This document shows, piece by piece, positions 7,689-15,844 of a DNA stretch of 64,000 bases. The position numbers were made by a program, and so were the translations under genes. Origin of the DNA: CAWDLX01 sp963753485 (GTDB lineage: Bacteria; Actinomycetota; Actinomycetes; Mycobacteriales; Micromonosporaceae). How positions within the stretch are numbered: the first letter of the stretch is position 1; each line of letters opens with the position of its first letter. The stretch lies in the NCBI GenBank assembly GCA_963753485.1, contig CAVWCL010000003.1, positions 558,001 through 622,000 of the forward strand, in the 5' to 3' direction. The notes beneath the pieces are model-generated. The model ran no database searches and was not told the origin of the DNA. It was given only the letters and a program-made list of their open reading frames with translations.

Positions 7689-7943
7689 GCCCGGCCGGCG
7701 GCGTCGGGACGGTCCAACTGGTGGCGCAGTTCGGCCAGATCGGGGTGGTTGAGCGGCTCAACGATCTCCCAGGCCAGCCGCCAGGCGTTTACCGCGCTCG
7801 CCCGGTCGCCGTGGGCCAGGTGCACCCAGCGAGTTCCGGTTCAGAAGCAGGAATCCTAGAAGTGCCAACTGGCGGGGGCGCGTGATCTCTACGGGCTGGC
7901 CGGCGTGCTGGGCGCCGACCATGCCCAGAACCCTGTAGTCCAC
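7685..7943 (-). pseudogene. SARP/BTAD regulator collapsed by internal deletion and frameshift
   Basis: The 5' part (from 7943) reads MDYRVLGMVGAQ, PVEITRPRQLALLGFLLLNR, the N-terminus of AfsR/SARP-type activators. After about 37 residues the frame changes and the C-terminal end of the same kind of protein follows in another frame: RWVHLAHGDRASAVNAWRLA then EPLNHPDLAELRHQL and stop at 7685. Intact members are at least 250 aa, often over 600. The middle is missing and the two ends are fused out of frame near 7835. Confidence 0.65.
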
Positions 7944-8084
7944 GTATGTGTCACCCCGCCGCCGAAGTCCAGATCCGCAGGCGGACTGATGATACTGACC
8001 GCGGGGTCAGGAGAATGAGCGCGCCAGGGCGCCTACGCCTACGCTTGCTGCGCCACCCGACCTGGCCACTGAGGCTGCCCGGCG

Positions 8085-8654
8085 TCACGCCCCGGCGGGC
8101 GGGCCGGCGAAGTCGACATCCTTGGTCTCGACCGTTCCGGCTGTCCGCCCTGGCGCCGTGTGATAGGCCCAGTAGAGGTTCGTGTGCGCGATGACCTGGT
8201 CCGGCGGCGGTGCCCCCCAGGCCGTCTGGTCGTCGGTCGTGTGCGCGTCGCTGACCAGGGTCGCGTCGTACCCCCGGGCCACCGCGCCGTGCAGCGTCGA
8301 GCGGATACACCCATCGGTCTGCGCACCGGCCACGACGAGTCGCCCGACACCGAGGCCCGACAGCACGGTCTCCAGGGTGGTCTCCTCGAAGGAGTCGCCG
8401 TAGTTCTTCTCGACGAGCGGCTCGTCGTCGCCCGGGGTCAACTCGGGGACGATCCGCCAGGCGTCGCTTCCGCTGGCCAGCTGCTTGTCGCAGTGCTGGA
8501 CCCAGACGACCGGGACCCGTTCCCGCCGCGCCCTCTCGACCAGGCGGCCGACGTTGGTGACGACGGCGTCGCGCTGGTGAGCTTCCTTGACGACGCCGTT
8601 CTGCACGTCGACGACGAGCAGCGCCGTGTTCGGCCGGTTCGCGAGTGTGGTCAT
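8085..8654 (-). CDS. Isochorismatase-like cysteine hydrolase
   Basis: A 189-aa protein with the catalytic triad of the family: Asp16 in LLVVDVQNGV, Lys83 in VEKNYGDSF and Cys116 in GAQTDGCIRSTLHGA. Members hydrolyse amides or isochorismate; the presence of the Cys makes it an amidase/nicotinamidase-type hydrolase rather than phenazine-type. A GGAGG-like site (AGGGAGG) precedes ATG 8654. It is a single gene. Confidence 0.88.
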   Translation of the reverse strand: MTTLANRPNTALLVVDVQNGVVKEAHQRDAVVTNVGRLVERARRERVPVVWVQHCDKQLASGSDAWRIVPELTPGDDEPLVEKNYGDSFEETTLETVLSGLGVGRLVVAGAQTDGCIRSTLHGAVARGYDATLVSDAHTTDDQTAWGAPPPDQVIAHTNLYWAYHTAPGRTAGTVETKDVDFAGPPAGA

Positions 8655-8816
8655 GATCCCTCCCTGTCTCGTATTGGACGACCCACGCTAGTGCTACCCA
8701 CCGACAGCCGGCATCACGAGTACCTCACGCCACGTCGAATAGGGAGATCATCCGATGTCCGGGCCGGCCGGCCGGCCGCCGGTACCTTCGCGGCACTGGC
8801 GAGAAAGGAGATCGGC

Positions 8817-9052
8817 ATGCCCCGGCGCTGCGTGTTCTGGTGGTTGATCGCCATCCTTGTCGGCATCCTCGTCGTCGGCGGGCTGTTTTTCTTCCTGTCC
8901 TGCAACGACCAGGAGCCGGCGCCGGAACCGACGGCCCGGCGGCGGTCACGTCGACGCCGAGTGTGCCCCGCGGCTCCGCCACCGCTGCCCCGGGTGGGCC
9001 GCAGTCGGCCACCGCGGCTCCGGGCGGGCCGGTCGGGCCAACGGCCCATTGA
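8817..9052 (+). pseudogene. Small single-pass membrane protein with a frameshift
   Basis: ATG 8817 has a good ribosome binding site (GAAAGGAG). It begins MPRRCVFWWLIAILVGILVV and continues GGLFFFLSC, one membrane segment, then NDQEPAPEPT. At about 8938 the coding signal moves to another frame, which reads AAVTSTPSVPRGSATAAP, then GGPVGPTAH and stop at 9052, a natural Pro/Thr/Ala-rich tail. In the first frame the sequence becomes Arg-rich without coding character. One base lost or gained in the GGCCCGG run would explain it, either a real mutation or a sequencing error. Confidence 0.5.
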
Positions 9053-9132
9053 CCGCTGCGTCGCCCAGGCCGGGCACCGGTCGCCGGTGAATAGGGTTTG
9101 CCCGTTCCGGCCTCATCAGGAAGGGTGGGACC

Positions 9133-9693
9133 GTGGCGCCAGAACATGCGGTCGGCTACGACGGGATGTGGGCCAAGCCCGAGGACGACCCTCGGCAGGG
9201 CAGCAACCCGGTCGGCGAGCTCGCGACCATCCGGGAATACCTGTCCAACTACCGGCTCACCCTCGGCATGAAGTGCCAGGACCTCGGGCCGGAGCAGCTC
9301 GCCACCCGGTCCGTGCCGCCGTCAACGCTGAGCCTGCTCGGCCTGATCCGGCACATGGCACGGGTGGAGCACAACTGGTTTCAGCGTTGCCTGCAAGGCG
9401 ATCGGGACGCGCCCCGGTTGTTCTGGTCGCCGGACGACCACGACCTCGACTTCACCGGCGCCGTGGGTGACCCGGCTGTGGTCGACGAGGCGTTCGCGAC
9501 CTGGCAGGCACAGATTGCCGCCGCCGACGAGTGGCTGGACGGCCCGATCGACCTGGCCGCCACGGTCCTCACACCCCGTAGCGAGTCGGCGATCGTTCGC
9601 GACATCCTGATCCACATGGTTGAGGAGTACGCAAGGCACTGTGGGCACGCCGATCTCCTGCGCGAGTGCATCGACGGCCGTACGGGCCAGTAG
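9133..9693 (+). CDS. DinB family protein (DUF664-like)
   Basis: A 186-aa four-helix-bundle protein: GELATIREYLSNYRLTLGMK at the first helix, LLGLIRHMARVEHNWFQRCL with the metal-binding His, and the C-terminal helix LIHMVEEYARHCGHADLLRE carrying two further His. This three-His arrangement is typical of the DinB/mycothiol-dependent transferase superfamily. The real reaction is unknown. Start is a GTG after AGGAAGGG. Confidence 0.85.
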   Translation: MAPEHAVGYDGMWAKPEDDPRQGSNPVGELATIREYLSNYRLTLGMKCQDLGPEQLATRSVPPSTLSLLGLIRHMARVEHNWFQRCLQGDRDAPRLFWSPDDHDLDFTGAVGDPAVVDEAFATWQAQIAAADEWLDGPIDLAATVLTPRSESAIVRDILIHMVEEYARHCGHADLLRECIDGRTGQ

Positions 9694-9799
9694 GCGGCAC
9701 CACGCACACCGTCGGAGGCGGCTGCCTGAGCGGGGTGGTTCCCGGACGTGATCTTGGTTGGGTTCGCATCGGTACGCACTATTGGTAACGTTGCACGAC

Positions 9800-10711
9800 G
9801 TGAGCGATGCGGGCTTGGCGGTAGACCGGGTCTCGAAGAGTTACGGCGCGATCGTCGCGCTGCGTGAGCTTGTCTTCGACGTTGCGCCAGGGGAGCTGTT
9901 CGGTTTCGTCGGCAGCAACGGGGCCGGCAAGACGACGGCGATGCGGGTCATCCTGGGTGTTCTGGCGGCTGACGCCGGCGAGGTGCGGTGGCAGGGTCGC
10001 CCGGTGACCCTCGACATCCGGCGGCGGATCGGTTACATGCCGGAGGAACGTGGCCTCTACCCAAGGATGAAGGTCGGCGACCAGCTGGTGTACCTGGCCG
10101 AGCTGCACGGCATGTCGTCGGGGCAGGCGGTCGCGTCGATGCGGCGATGGACGCAGCGCCTCGGTGTCGCGGCCCGCACGGGCGACGAGGTGCAGCGGCT
10201 CAGCCTGGGCAACCAGCAGCGGGTGCAGCTGGTCGCCTCGTTGATCCACGATCCGACGGTCCTGGTGCTGGATGAGCCGTTCGCCGGCCTCGACCCGGTC
10301 GCGGTCGATGTGCTGAGCGAGGTGCTGCGGGAGAAGGTGGCCGAGGGCATCCCGGTGCTCTTCTCCAGCCACCAGCTGGATCTGGTGGAACGGCTCTGCG
10401 ACCGGGTGGGCATTATCCGAAGTGGAGAGATGGTGGCCGTCGGGTCGGTCGACGACCTGCGCGCGGGCGGAACCACCCAGCTCGTCGTGGAGGCGCCGCA
10501 GGCCCCGCCGGGCTGGGCCGACCGTCTGGCCGGCGTACGGGTCGTCTCGCAGGGGACCGCTGAGACCGTCCTCGAACTCGATGCGGGCGCCGACGACCAG
10601 GCTGTGCTTCGGGCCGCGCTGGTCACCGGGCCGGTGCATTCCTTCGGGTACCGTCGGCCATCGCTGACCGAGCTGTTCCGCCACGTGGTGAAAGAGGAGA
10701 CGAGGTCATGA
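9800..10711 (+). CDS. ABC transporter ATP-binding protein (NatA-like)
   Basis: A 303-aa ATPase. Walker A GSNGAGKT, signature LSLGNQQR (variant of LSGGQ), Walker B VLVLDEPFAGLDP and H-loop FSSHQLD are all present. A C-terminal region after the ATPase core ends at LTELFRHVVKEETRS, typical of NatA-type proteins. The GTG at 9800 may be leaderless, because a TAACGT -10-like box lies 9 bases upstream; an in-frame TTG at 9758 is the alternative. The stop overlaps the permease start (ATGA), so the two form one transporter. Confidence 0.9.
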   Translation: MSDAGLAVDRVSKSYGAIVALRELVFDVAPGELFGFVGSNGAGKTTAMRVILGVLAADAGEVRWQGRPVTLDIRRRIGYMPEERGLYPRMKVGDQLVYLAELHGMSSGQAVASMRRWTQRLGVAARTGDEVQRLSLGNQQRVQLVASLIHDPTVLVLDEPFAGLDPVAVDVLSEVLREKVAEGIPVLFSSHQLDLVERLCDRVGIIRSGEMVAVGSVDDLRAGGTTQLVVEAPQAPPGWADRLAGVRVVSQGTAETVLELDAGADDQAVLRAALVTGPVHSFGYRRPSLTELFRHVVKEETRS

Positions 10712-11913
10712 CCGACCCGTCACTGGGCAGCGCCCGGTCGGTCGGGCTCGTGGCCCGCCGGGAGATCCGTACCAGGTTGGCCTCGAAAGCGTTCCGGATC
10801 ATGACCGCGGCGATGGTCCTGTTGGTGGTCGCATTTATCCTGGTGCTCAAGCTGGTGGGCAATCAGTCGGGCAGCTCGATCGGGCTGACCCCGGCGACCG
10901 CGAGACTGGCCCAGCCGCTGACGTCGATCGCGTCCGCCGTCGGCCAGAAGATATCGGTGTCCACCGTGGACGAATCCGTCGGTGAGCAGCGGCTCCGCGA
11001 CGGCACCCTCGATGTGCTGGTGGCGGGCACGCCGTCGACGTTCCAGGTGATCGTGGACAAGTCGCTCTCGCCTGGCCTGACCAACGTCTTCACCGTTCTG
11101 GAGCGACAGCTCGTGCTCAGCGACCAGATCACTAAGGCGGGCGGGGACCCGGCTGCGGTGGCGGCCGCCGTCGATGCGGCGTCCGTCGACGTACGTACCC
11201 TTGAGCCGCCGCCGCAGTATCAAACGCAACGTATCGTGATCGGCGTCATCGTCGGCATCTTCGTCTACATCGCACTGATGGTCTATGGGCAGATGGTCGC
11301 TCAGGGCGTGGTGGAGGAGAAGGCGAGCCGGATCGTCGAGCTGTTGCTCACCACGATCCGGCCCTGGCAGCTGCTGCTCGGCAAGGTCGTCGGGATCGGG
11401 CTGGTCGGTCTGGTGCAATTGCTGCTCATAGCCATTGTCGGGCTCAGCGGCGGTCTCGCCACGCACACCCTGACCTTCCCGACTGACCTCGCCGTCGGCA
11501 TTGCGGCCTGGAGCGTGGTCTGGTTCTTGCTCGGCTACTTCGTGTATGCGTTGATGTTCGCCTCGCTCGGCGCCCTCGTCTCCCGTCAGGAAGAGGTGGC
11601 TGGCGTGACCGCGCCGGCCATCATGCTGGTCGTCCTGCCCTATGTGCTGGGCATCTCGATCCTGCCGGCTGACCCGGAGAACCAGTTCGTCGCGTGGCTT
11701 TCGATGGTGCCGCTGTTCGCGCCGACCCTCATGCCGATGCGGATCGCCGTGGGCACCGCGCCGCTGTGGCAAGTCGTTCTCGCCACCACACTGACCGTGA
11801 GCCTGGCGCTGCTGCTGGTCTGGCTCGCCGGTCGGATCTACGCCAACGCGGTACTGCGTACCGGCGCCCGGGTGCGTCTACGCGATGCGCTTGCCAGGTC
11901 GGCTGCGGCGTAG
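10708..11913 (+). CDS. ABC-2 type permease (NatB-like)
   Basis: A 401-aa membrane protein. It has an N-terminal membrane segment (about 30-50, MVLLVVAFILVLKLV), a large extracytoplasmic domain (about 55-175), and then a cluster of membrane segments (VIVGIFVYIALMVYG, GLVGLVQLLLIAIVG, SVVWFLLGYFVYALMFASLG, a segment near VTAPAIMLVVLPYVLGISIL, and VLATTLTVSLALLLVWLAG). The motif VVEEKASRIVELLLTTI between segments is the hallmark of the ABC-2 NatB family. It partners the ATPase at 9800; the exported substrate (Na+, drug or other) is unknown. Confidence 0.88.
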   Translation: MTDPSLGSARSVGLVARREIRTRLASKAFRIMTAAMVLLVVAFILVLKLVGNQSGSSIGLTPATARLAQPLTSIASAVGQKISVSTVDESVGEQRLRDGTLDVLVAGTPSTFQVIVDKSLSPGLTNVFTVLERQLVLSDQITKAGGDPAAVAAAVDAASVDVRTLEPPPQYQTQRIVIGVIVGIFVYIALMVYGQMVAQGVVEEKASRIVELLLTTIRPWQLLLGKVVGIGLVGLVQLLLIAIVGLSGGLATHTLTFPTDLAVGIAAWSVVWFLLGYFVYALMFASLGALVSRQEEVAGVTAPAIMLVVLPYVLGISILPADPENQFVAWLSMVPLFAPTLMPMRIAVGTAPLWQVVLATTLTVSLALLLVWLAGRIYANAVLRTGARVRLRDALARSAAA

Positions 11914-11935
11914 CCGGTGTCCCGGTGACGCGGTA

Positions 11936-12457
11936 TCAGGAGACGTCATCGGCGAGGCGTTGGTACAGGGCATGGTCGCGGTACTCGCCGGCGATCTGCA
12001 TGTAGCGCGGAGCGACCCCGAACCGGACGAACCCGTTGCGCTCCAGCACCCGCTGCGATCGGACGTTGTGCAGTAACGTGGCGGCCGCGATCCGGTGCAA
12101 CTTCAACTCGTCGAATGCAACCGGGATCATGACCGCGACCGCCGCGGTCGCCACCCCCCGGCCGTTGGCGGCCGACGCCACCCACGAGCCCATCTTTGCC
12201 GATTGCAGCGGTCCGCGCACGATGTTGTTGAGCGTGATCCGACCGACGACCTCGCCTTCGTCGACGATCACGTGGGGCAGCATGGTTCCCATCTCGTACT
12301 GCTCGAGCGCAGTGGCGATAGCAGTGCCCTGGTACTCGGTGGTGAAGAACTCGTCGGTGCGCAGCGGCTCCCACGGGGCGAGGAACTGACGGTTGGCGGA
12401 CAAGAGGTCCACCAGGGCGGGCACGTCGTCGTGCGTGACGAGGCGGGTGGTGACAGG
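11936..12457 (-). CDS. GNAT N-acetyltransferase, RimJ/RimL-like
   Basis: A 173-aa protein with the RimJ-type signature: VGRITLNNIVRGPLQSAKMG, then ANGRGVATAAVAVMI (acetyl-CoA pyrophosphate loop), LKLHRIAAATLLHNVRSQRV and LERNGFVRFGVAPRY. This subfamily acetylates protein N-termini, but small-molecule acceptors are also possible. The start was placed at GTG 12457 (VTTRLVTHDDVP); a further upstream start at 12478 is possible. It is convergent with the ABC permease gene. Confidence 0.82.
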   Translation of the reverse strand, partial: PVTTRLVTHDDVPALVDLLSANRQFLAPWEPLRTDEFFTTEYQGTAIATALEQYEMGTMLPHVIVDEGEVVGRITLNNIVRGPLQSAKMGSWVASAANGRGVATAAVAVMIPVAFDELKLHRIAAATLLHNVRSQRVLERNGFVRFGVAPRYMQIAGEYRDHALYQRLADDVS

Positions 12458-12568
12458 CACCCCGCCATGATAGCCCAACGTCGACGTGTCGTCCGTCCAC
12501 GTTGGCCCGCCCCGGGCCGTTTGTGGGCTCGGGGTGGCTGGGTACGGGGTGCTAAATCATCGACAGCG

Positions 12569-12608
12569 ATGGAACGGGATGGAACGGAATGGAACGGAAT
12601 GGAACGCC
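12569..12608. repeat. Four tandem copies of a 10-bp unit
   Basis: ATGGAACGGG, ATGGAACGGA, ATGGAACGGA, ATGGAACGCC stand head to tail in the leader of the biosynthetic operon that starts at 12666. They could be direct-repeat binding sites for a regulator or simple slippage. Confidence 0.6.
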
Positions 12609-12665
12609 GGAGTGTGCAGCGCTTAGGGACCTGTTGCCGATTGGATGCGGGGAGGTTTGGTCGCA

Positions 12666-13874
12666 ATGCCGCTCCTTGAGTTGGCGCGTGGACGACGCGG
12701 CTCGCCGGTGGTGAGGATCGCCGAGGCGATGACGCCGCACGAGATCTCCGGTTGGGACGACCTGGCTTCGGGCCGGTCCTTCTACCTCAGCGCCGATTGG
12801 CTGCGGTTCGCGGACACCGACCGGGTTGCCCGCAGCCAGTACCTGGGCATCGGCACGGATGGGCGTCTGGTGGCCGCACTGTCGTCGCACCGGGCAACCG
12901 ACGAGGTCGACGCCGGTTACGTCGCAGCGCGCACTCTTGAGCTTCCATCGGCTGCGCCGGCCGTCGACGGTGGCGTGCTTACGCTCGGCGGGCGCCGGGG
13001 CTTCCTCTCCGGCGTCCTGGTCGCGCCGGACCTCGACCGGTCGGCCGCCGCCGAGTATCTCGCCGAGCTCATTCACCGGGCGGTGGGTACCGCGCTGGGG
13101 GAGGGCTCCGCGTGGTGGTGGCCGTATCTCATCACATCCGATGTGGACGTCGTCCTGGCCGCCGGTCGGCGGCTCGGCGGGCGGGCGAGGCTCGGCGTGC
13201 ATCTTGTCGGCGCGGACAGTGTCATCGACCTCGCCGGCACGACCGTCGACGATTACGTGGTTGCGCTCCCGGCAAAACAGCGCCGCACGAACTTCCGCCG
13301 GGAGGAGCAGCGCTTCATCGACAGCGGGCTGGAGATCCGCCAGGTCGACCTGGCCGAGTACTGGCCGCGGCTGGGCACTCTGCTCGCCGCCGTCCAGCAG
13401 AAGTACGGACACCCGCAGACGGCCGACGAGATGCAAGCCCGGCTGCGCCGCCAAGGGGAGCACCTGGGGTCGCGTGCGGTCGTGTTCGCCTGTTTCGATG
13501 GCGACGTCATCGTCGGCTTTGCGCTCGCCTACCGATGGGGCGATGAACTGGCGCTGCGGGTCGTCGGCTTCGACTACCAGCGGCTCGCGGGCGCGGATGA
13601 ATACGCGCAGCTCGCGGTGCACGCCCCGGTGCGCTACTGCTACCAGCACGGGCTGCGGCGGCTTCAGCTCGGCGTGGCCTCCTACGAGGCCAAGTGCCGG
13701 CGCGGGGCCCGGGTCCGTCCCCTGTGGGCGGTGACCTCGCTTCCCGGACCGGATCCCGCGTCCCTCGTCCAGACGGCCGGTCGGATGGCGGCGTCGATGC
13801 CCGCGCATGAATCGGAGTCCTTCACCGCGCAGGTGGAGCAGTCGTGGCGGCGCTGGACCGCCCTGGAGTCGTGA
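12666..13874 (+). CDS. FemAB/GNAT-like acyl- or aminoacyltransferase
   Basis: A 402-aa protein. The C-terminal half holds the FemAB/BioF2-like GNAT fold (KQRRTNFRREEQRFIDSGLE, VFACFDGDVIVGFALAYRWG, LALRVVGFDYQR, then YCYQHGLRRLQLGVASYEAK). In known relatives this fold transfers an amino acid or acyl group to an amine, as in peptidoglycan cross-bridge synthesis or peptide natural products. ATG 12666 has GGGGAGG upstream. It is the first gene of a four-gene operon; the next gene (ATP-grasp) starts 4 bases after its stop. Confidence 0.75.
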   Translation: MPLLELARGRRGSPVVRIAEAMTPHEISGWDDLASGRSFYLSADWLRFADTDRVARSQYLGIGTDGRLVAALSSHRATDEVDAGYVAARTLELPSAAPAVDGGVLTLGGRRGFLSGVLVAPDLDRSAAAEYLAELIHRAVGTALGEGSAWWWPYLITSDVDVVLAAGRRLGGRARLGVHLVGADSVIDLAGTTVDDYVVALPAKQRRTNFRREEQRFIDSGLEIRQVDLAEYWPRLGTLLAAVQQKYGHPQTADEMQARLRRQGEHLGSRAVVFACFDGDVIVGFALAYRWGDELALRVVGFDYQRLAGADEYAQLAVHAPVRYCYQHGLRRLQLGVASYEAKCRRGARVRPLWAVTSLPGPDPASLVQTAGRMAASMPAHESESFTAQVEQSWRRWTALES

Positions 13875-13878
13875 CCTC

Positions 13879-15117
13879 ATGGCGATGAACGTCCTGCTCC
13901 CACACGTGCGGAGGAACACGCTGCCCAAAGGCTTCCTGGGCGCACCGGAGCTCGGGCGCGTATCGGTGATCACCGAGGCCGGGCATCTGCAGCGCTACGG
14001 CCCGGAGGTCGACCTCCATCTGGTGGAGAGCATCCAGGACGTCGAGCAGGTCCGGCGAACGACGATGCGGATCCTCAGCGAGCGGGACCTGCACCGGGTC
14101 CTCTCGCCGTTCGAACTCAGCGTCCCGGTGGCCGGGTATCTGCGCTCCTACTTCGGCCTGCCCGGTCTGAGTTTCGAGACCGCGAATCTGTTCACTAACA
14201 AATACCTCATGAAGCGTCGGGCGGCGGCTGCCGGTCTGCCGGTGACGGCGTTCCGGATTGCCTACACACTGGCCGACGTCCGGCCGAAGGCGGACGAACT
14301 CGGCTGGCCAGTTGTGATCAAACCTGTCCTGGGTGGCGGCACCCTCGACGTGGTCGTGCTCGACAGCCCGGACGCCCTCACGCGCTTCGTGGCATCCCCG
14401 GCCGCCGAGTCGATCGGCCAGCTCACCATCCCGCTGATTGTCGAGAAGTACGTCGAGATCGAAGCGGAGTACAACTGCAACGGGATCATCCACGCCGGCG
14501 AAGTGATCTTCGCCGCCGCGTTGAGGTACCCGTTCCCCATGCTCGGCTGCCCGGCCGGACTCAACGCCTCGTACACCTTGCCGCCCGACCATCGGGACCG
14601 GGCCGCCATCCTGGACCTCCACGCGCGGACGGTGCACGCCTTCGGGCTGCAGTCGGGCGTGACCCACATGGAGTTACTCAAGTCGAAGGACGGTCTGCTC
14701 GTCGGCGAGATCGCCTGTCGCCCACCGGGCGGCGGTATCCCGGACGCCGTCGCGCTGCAGTACGGCGTCGACATCTGGCGAGCCTTCCGTGAGACGTCGC
14801 TCGGGCTGGCGCCAGAGCTCCGGTTGACCGACCGCGAGGGTCTGCTCATGACCTACCTGCTGCCGATCAAGCGGGGCCGAATCGTCCGCCTGAGCACGGC
14901 GGCGGACCTAGCGGCGGTTCCGTCCGTGGTGCGGGTGGACATGTACAAGCAGGTGGGTGAGGTGATGCGTGATCGCGTGGGCGCGTCGGCCGCCGCGGGC
15001 GCCGTCTACCTCTCTGTCCGCGATGAGGTCGAGGTCTCGAATCGGATGCTGGAGCTCGCTGAGCGCTACGTGCTCGACGTTGAGGACGAGGACGATGTTG
15101 TCGCCTCGCCGGCCTGA
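13879..15117 (+). CDS. ATP-grasp ligase
   Basis: A 412-aa protein with the ATP-grasp core: NLFTNKYLMKRRAAAAGLPV, WPVVIKPVLGGGTLDVVVLD (ATP-binding Lys and glycine loop), IPLIVEKYVEIEAEYNCNG, and the Mg-binding strand LLVGEIACRPPGGG. The family joins a carboxylate to an amine through an acyl phosphate, here most like the L-amino-acid/dipeptide ligase group. The substrates are unknown. A C-terminal domain (LLMTYLLPIKRGRIVRLS) follows. It sits in an operon with an acyltransferase and a sulfotransferase, suggesting a small ligated and sulfated product. Confidence 0.85.
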   Translation: MAMNVLLPHVRRNTLPKGFLGAPELGRVSVITEAGHLQRYGPEVDLHLVESIQDVEQVRRTTMRILSERDLHRVLSPFELSVPVAGYLRSYFGLPGLSFETANLFTNKYLMKRRAAAAGLPVTAFRIAYTLADVRPKADELGWPVVIKPVLGGGTLDVVVLDSPDALTRFVASPAAESIGQLTIPLIVEKYVEIEAEYNCNGIIHAGEVIFAAALRYPFPMLGCPAGLNASYTLPPDHRDRAAILDLHARTVHAFGLQSGVTHMELLKSKDGLLVGEIACRPPGGGIPDAVALQYGVDIWRAFRETSLGLAPELRLTDREGLLMTYLLPIKRGRIVRLSTAADLAAVPSVVRVDMYKQVGEVMRDRVGASAAAGAVYLSVRDEVEVSNRMLELAERYVLDVEDEDDVVASPA

Positions 15118-15168
15118 CCGCCACGGTGCCGGCGACGAGACCCACGTCATGGTCGGAAAGGAGGATCC

Positions 15169-15831
15169 TTGCTGCGCGCTCACGGCCTGACGTTGTACGA
15201 GCCGGGCGACCTTCACGGCGAGACGGACTCACCGGAACTGGCCGACCTGCGCCAGATCGCGACCTGGGCCGTCGACTTCCTCAACGCTCCCAACCAGCAG
15301 TTGGGTCGTCGTGGTCCGGTCTGTCCATACACCCGGCTCTCGATGGAGAACAACAATTTCCTGCTGGCCTCGGCCGGCGGCGAGCGCGACGTCCCGGCGA
15401 TCGAGTCGACGGTTGCCCAGTACCGCCGCTGGTACATGGAACTGCTCGAGCAGCTCGACGGGGCCCGTGAGCACCTGCTCACCATCCTGGTGGTGTTGCC
15501 GGGCTTCGACCGGATGGATCCCGGCTCGCTGGACGTGCTGCAGGGCCGGTTGAAGGATGCATTCGTTCGCGACGGCCTGATGGTGGGCCAGTTCCATCCG
15601 CGTTGTGAGCAGAGCGGGCTGTGGAACGAAGACTTCCGGCCACTGAAGGCGCCCATCCCGCTGCTGGCGATCCGTCGGATGGTCTCCTCGGACCTGCCGT
15701 TTCTGCTCGACTCGGCGAGCCACCTCTCGGCGTACCTGAACCGGTTCGCGCCCGACATTCCGAGTCACGTGCGGCGTCTCCTGGTGGCGAGGATCACCAA
15801 CATGACCGATCAAGAGCCGGCCGCGGTCTAG
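15169..15831 (+). CDS. Unknown protein (DUF6875-like)
   Basis: A 220-aa soluble protein starting at a TTG with a strong ribosome binding site (AAAGGAGG). Conserved-looking features are GRRGPVCPYTRLSMENNNF, VAQYRRWYMELLEQL, and VGQFHPRCEQSGLWNE. The CPYTR and FHP pattern is what I remember of the DUF6875 family, which has no assigned function. Its position between an ATP-grasp ligase and a sulfotransferase makes it a probable enzyme or carrier of the same pathway. Confidence 0.7.
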   Translation: MLRAHGLTLYEPGDLHGETDSPELADLRQIATWAVDFLNAPNQQLGRRGPVCPYTRLSMENNNFLLASAGGERDVPAIESTVAQYRRWYMELLEQLDGAREHLLTILVVLPGFDRMDPGSLDVLQGRLKDAFVRDGLMVGQFHPRCEQSGLWNEDFRPLKAPIPLLAIRRMVSSDLPFLLDSASHLSAYLNRFAPDIPSHVRRLLVARITNMTDQEPAAV

Positions 15832-15844
15832 TGGGGGTGAGTGC

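Noticed and set aside
12569..12608. CRISPR-like array
   Set aside because: Units are 10 bp with no spacers; no cas genes in the window.
12552..13973. 473-aa minus-strand open frame
   Set aside because: Antisense to the FemAB-like gene, rich in Arg/Pro/Gly/His and without any domain; the plus strand has motifs, ribosome binding site and operon context.
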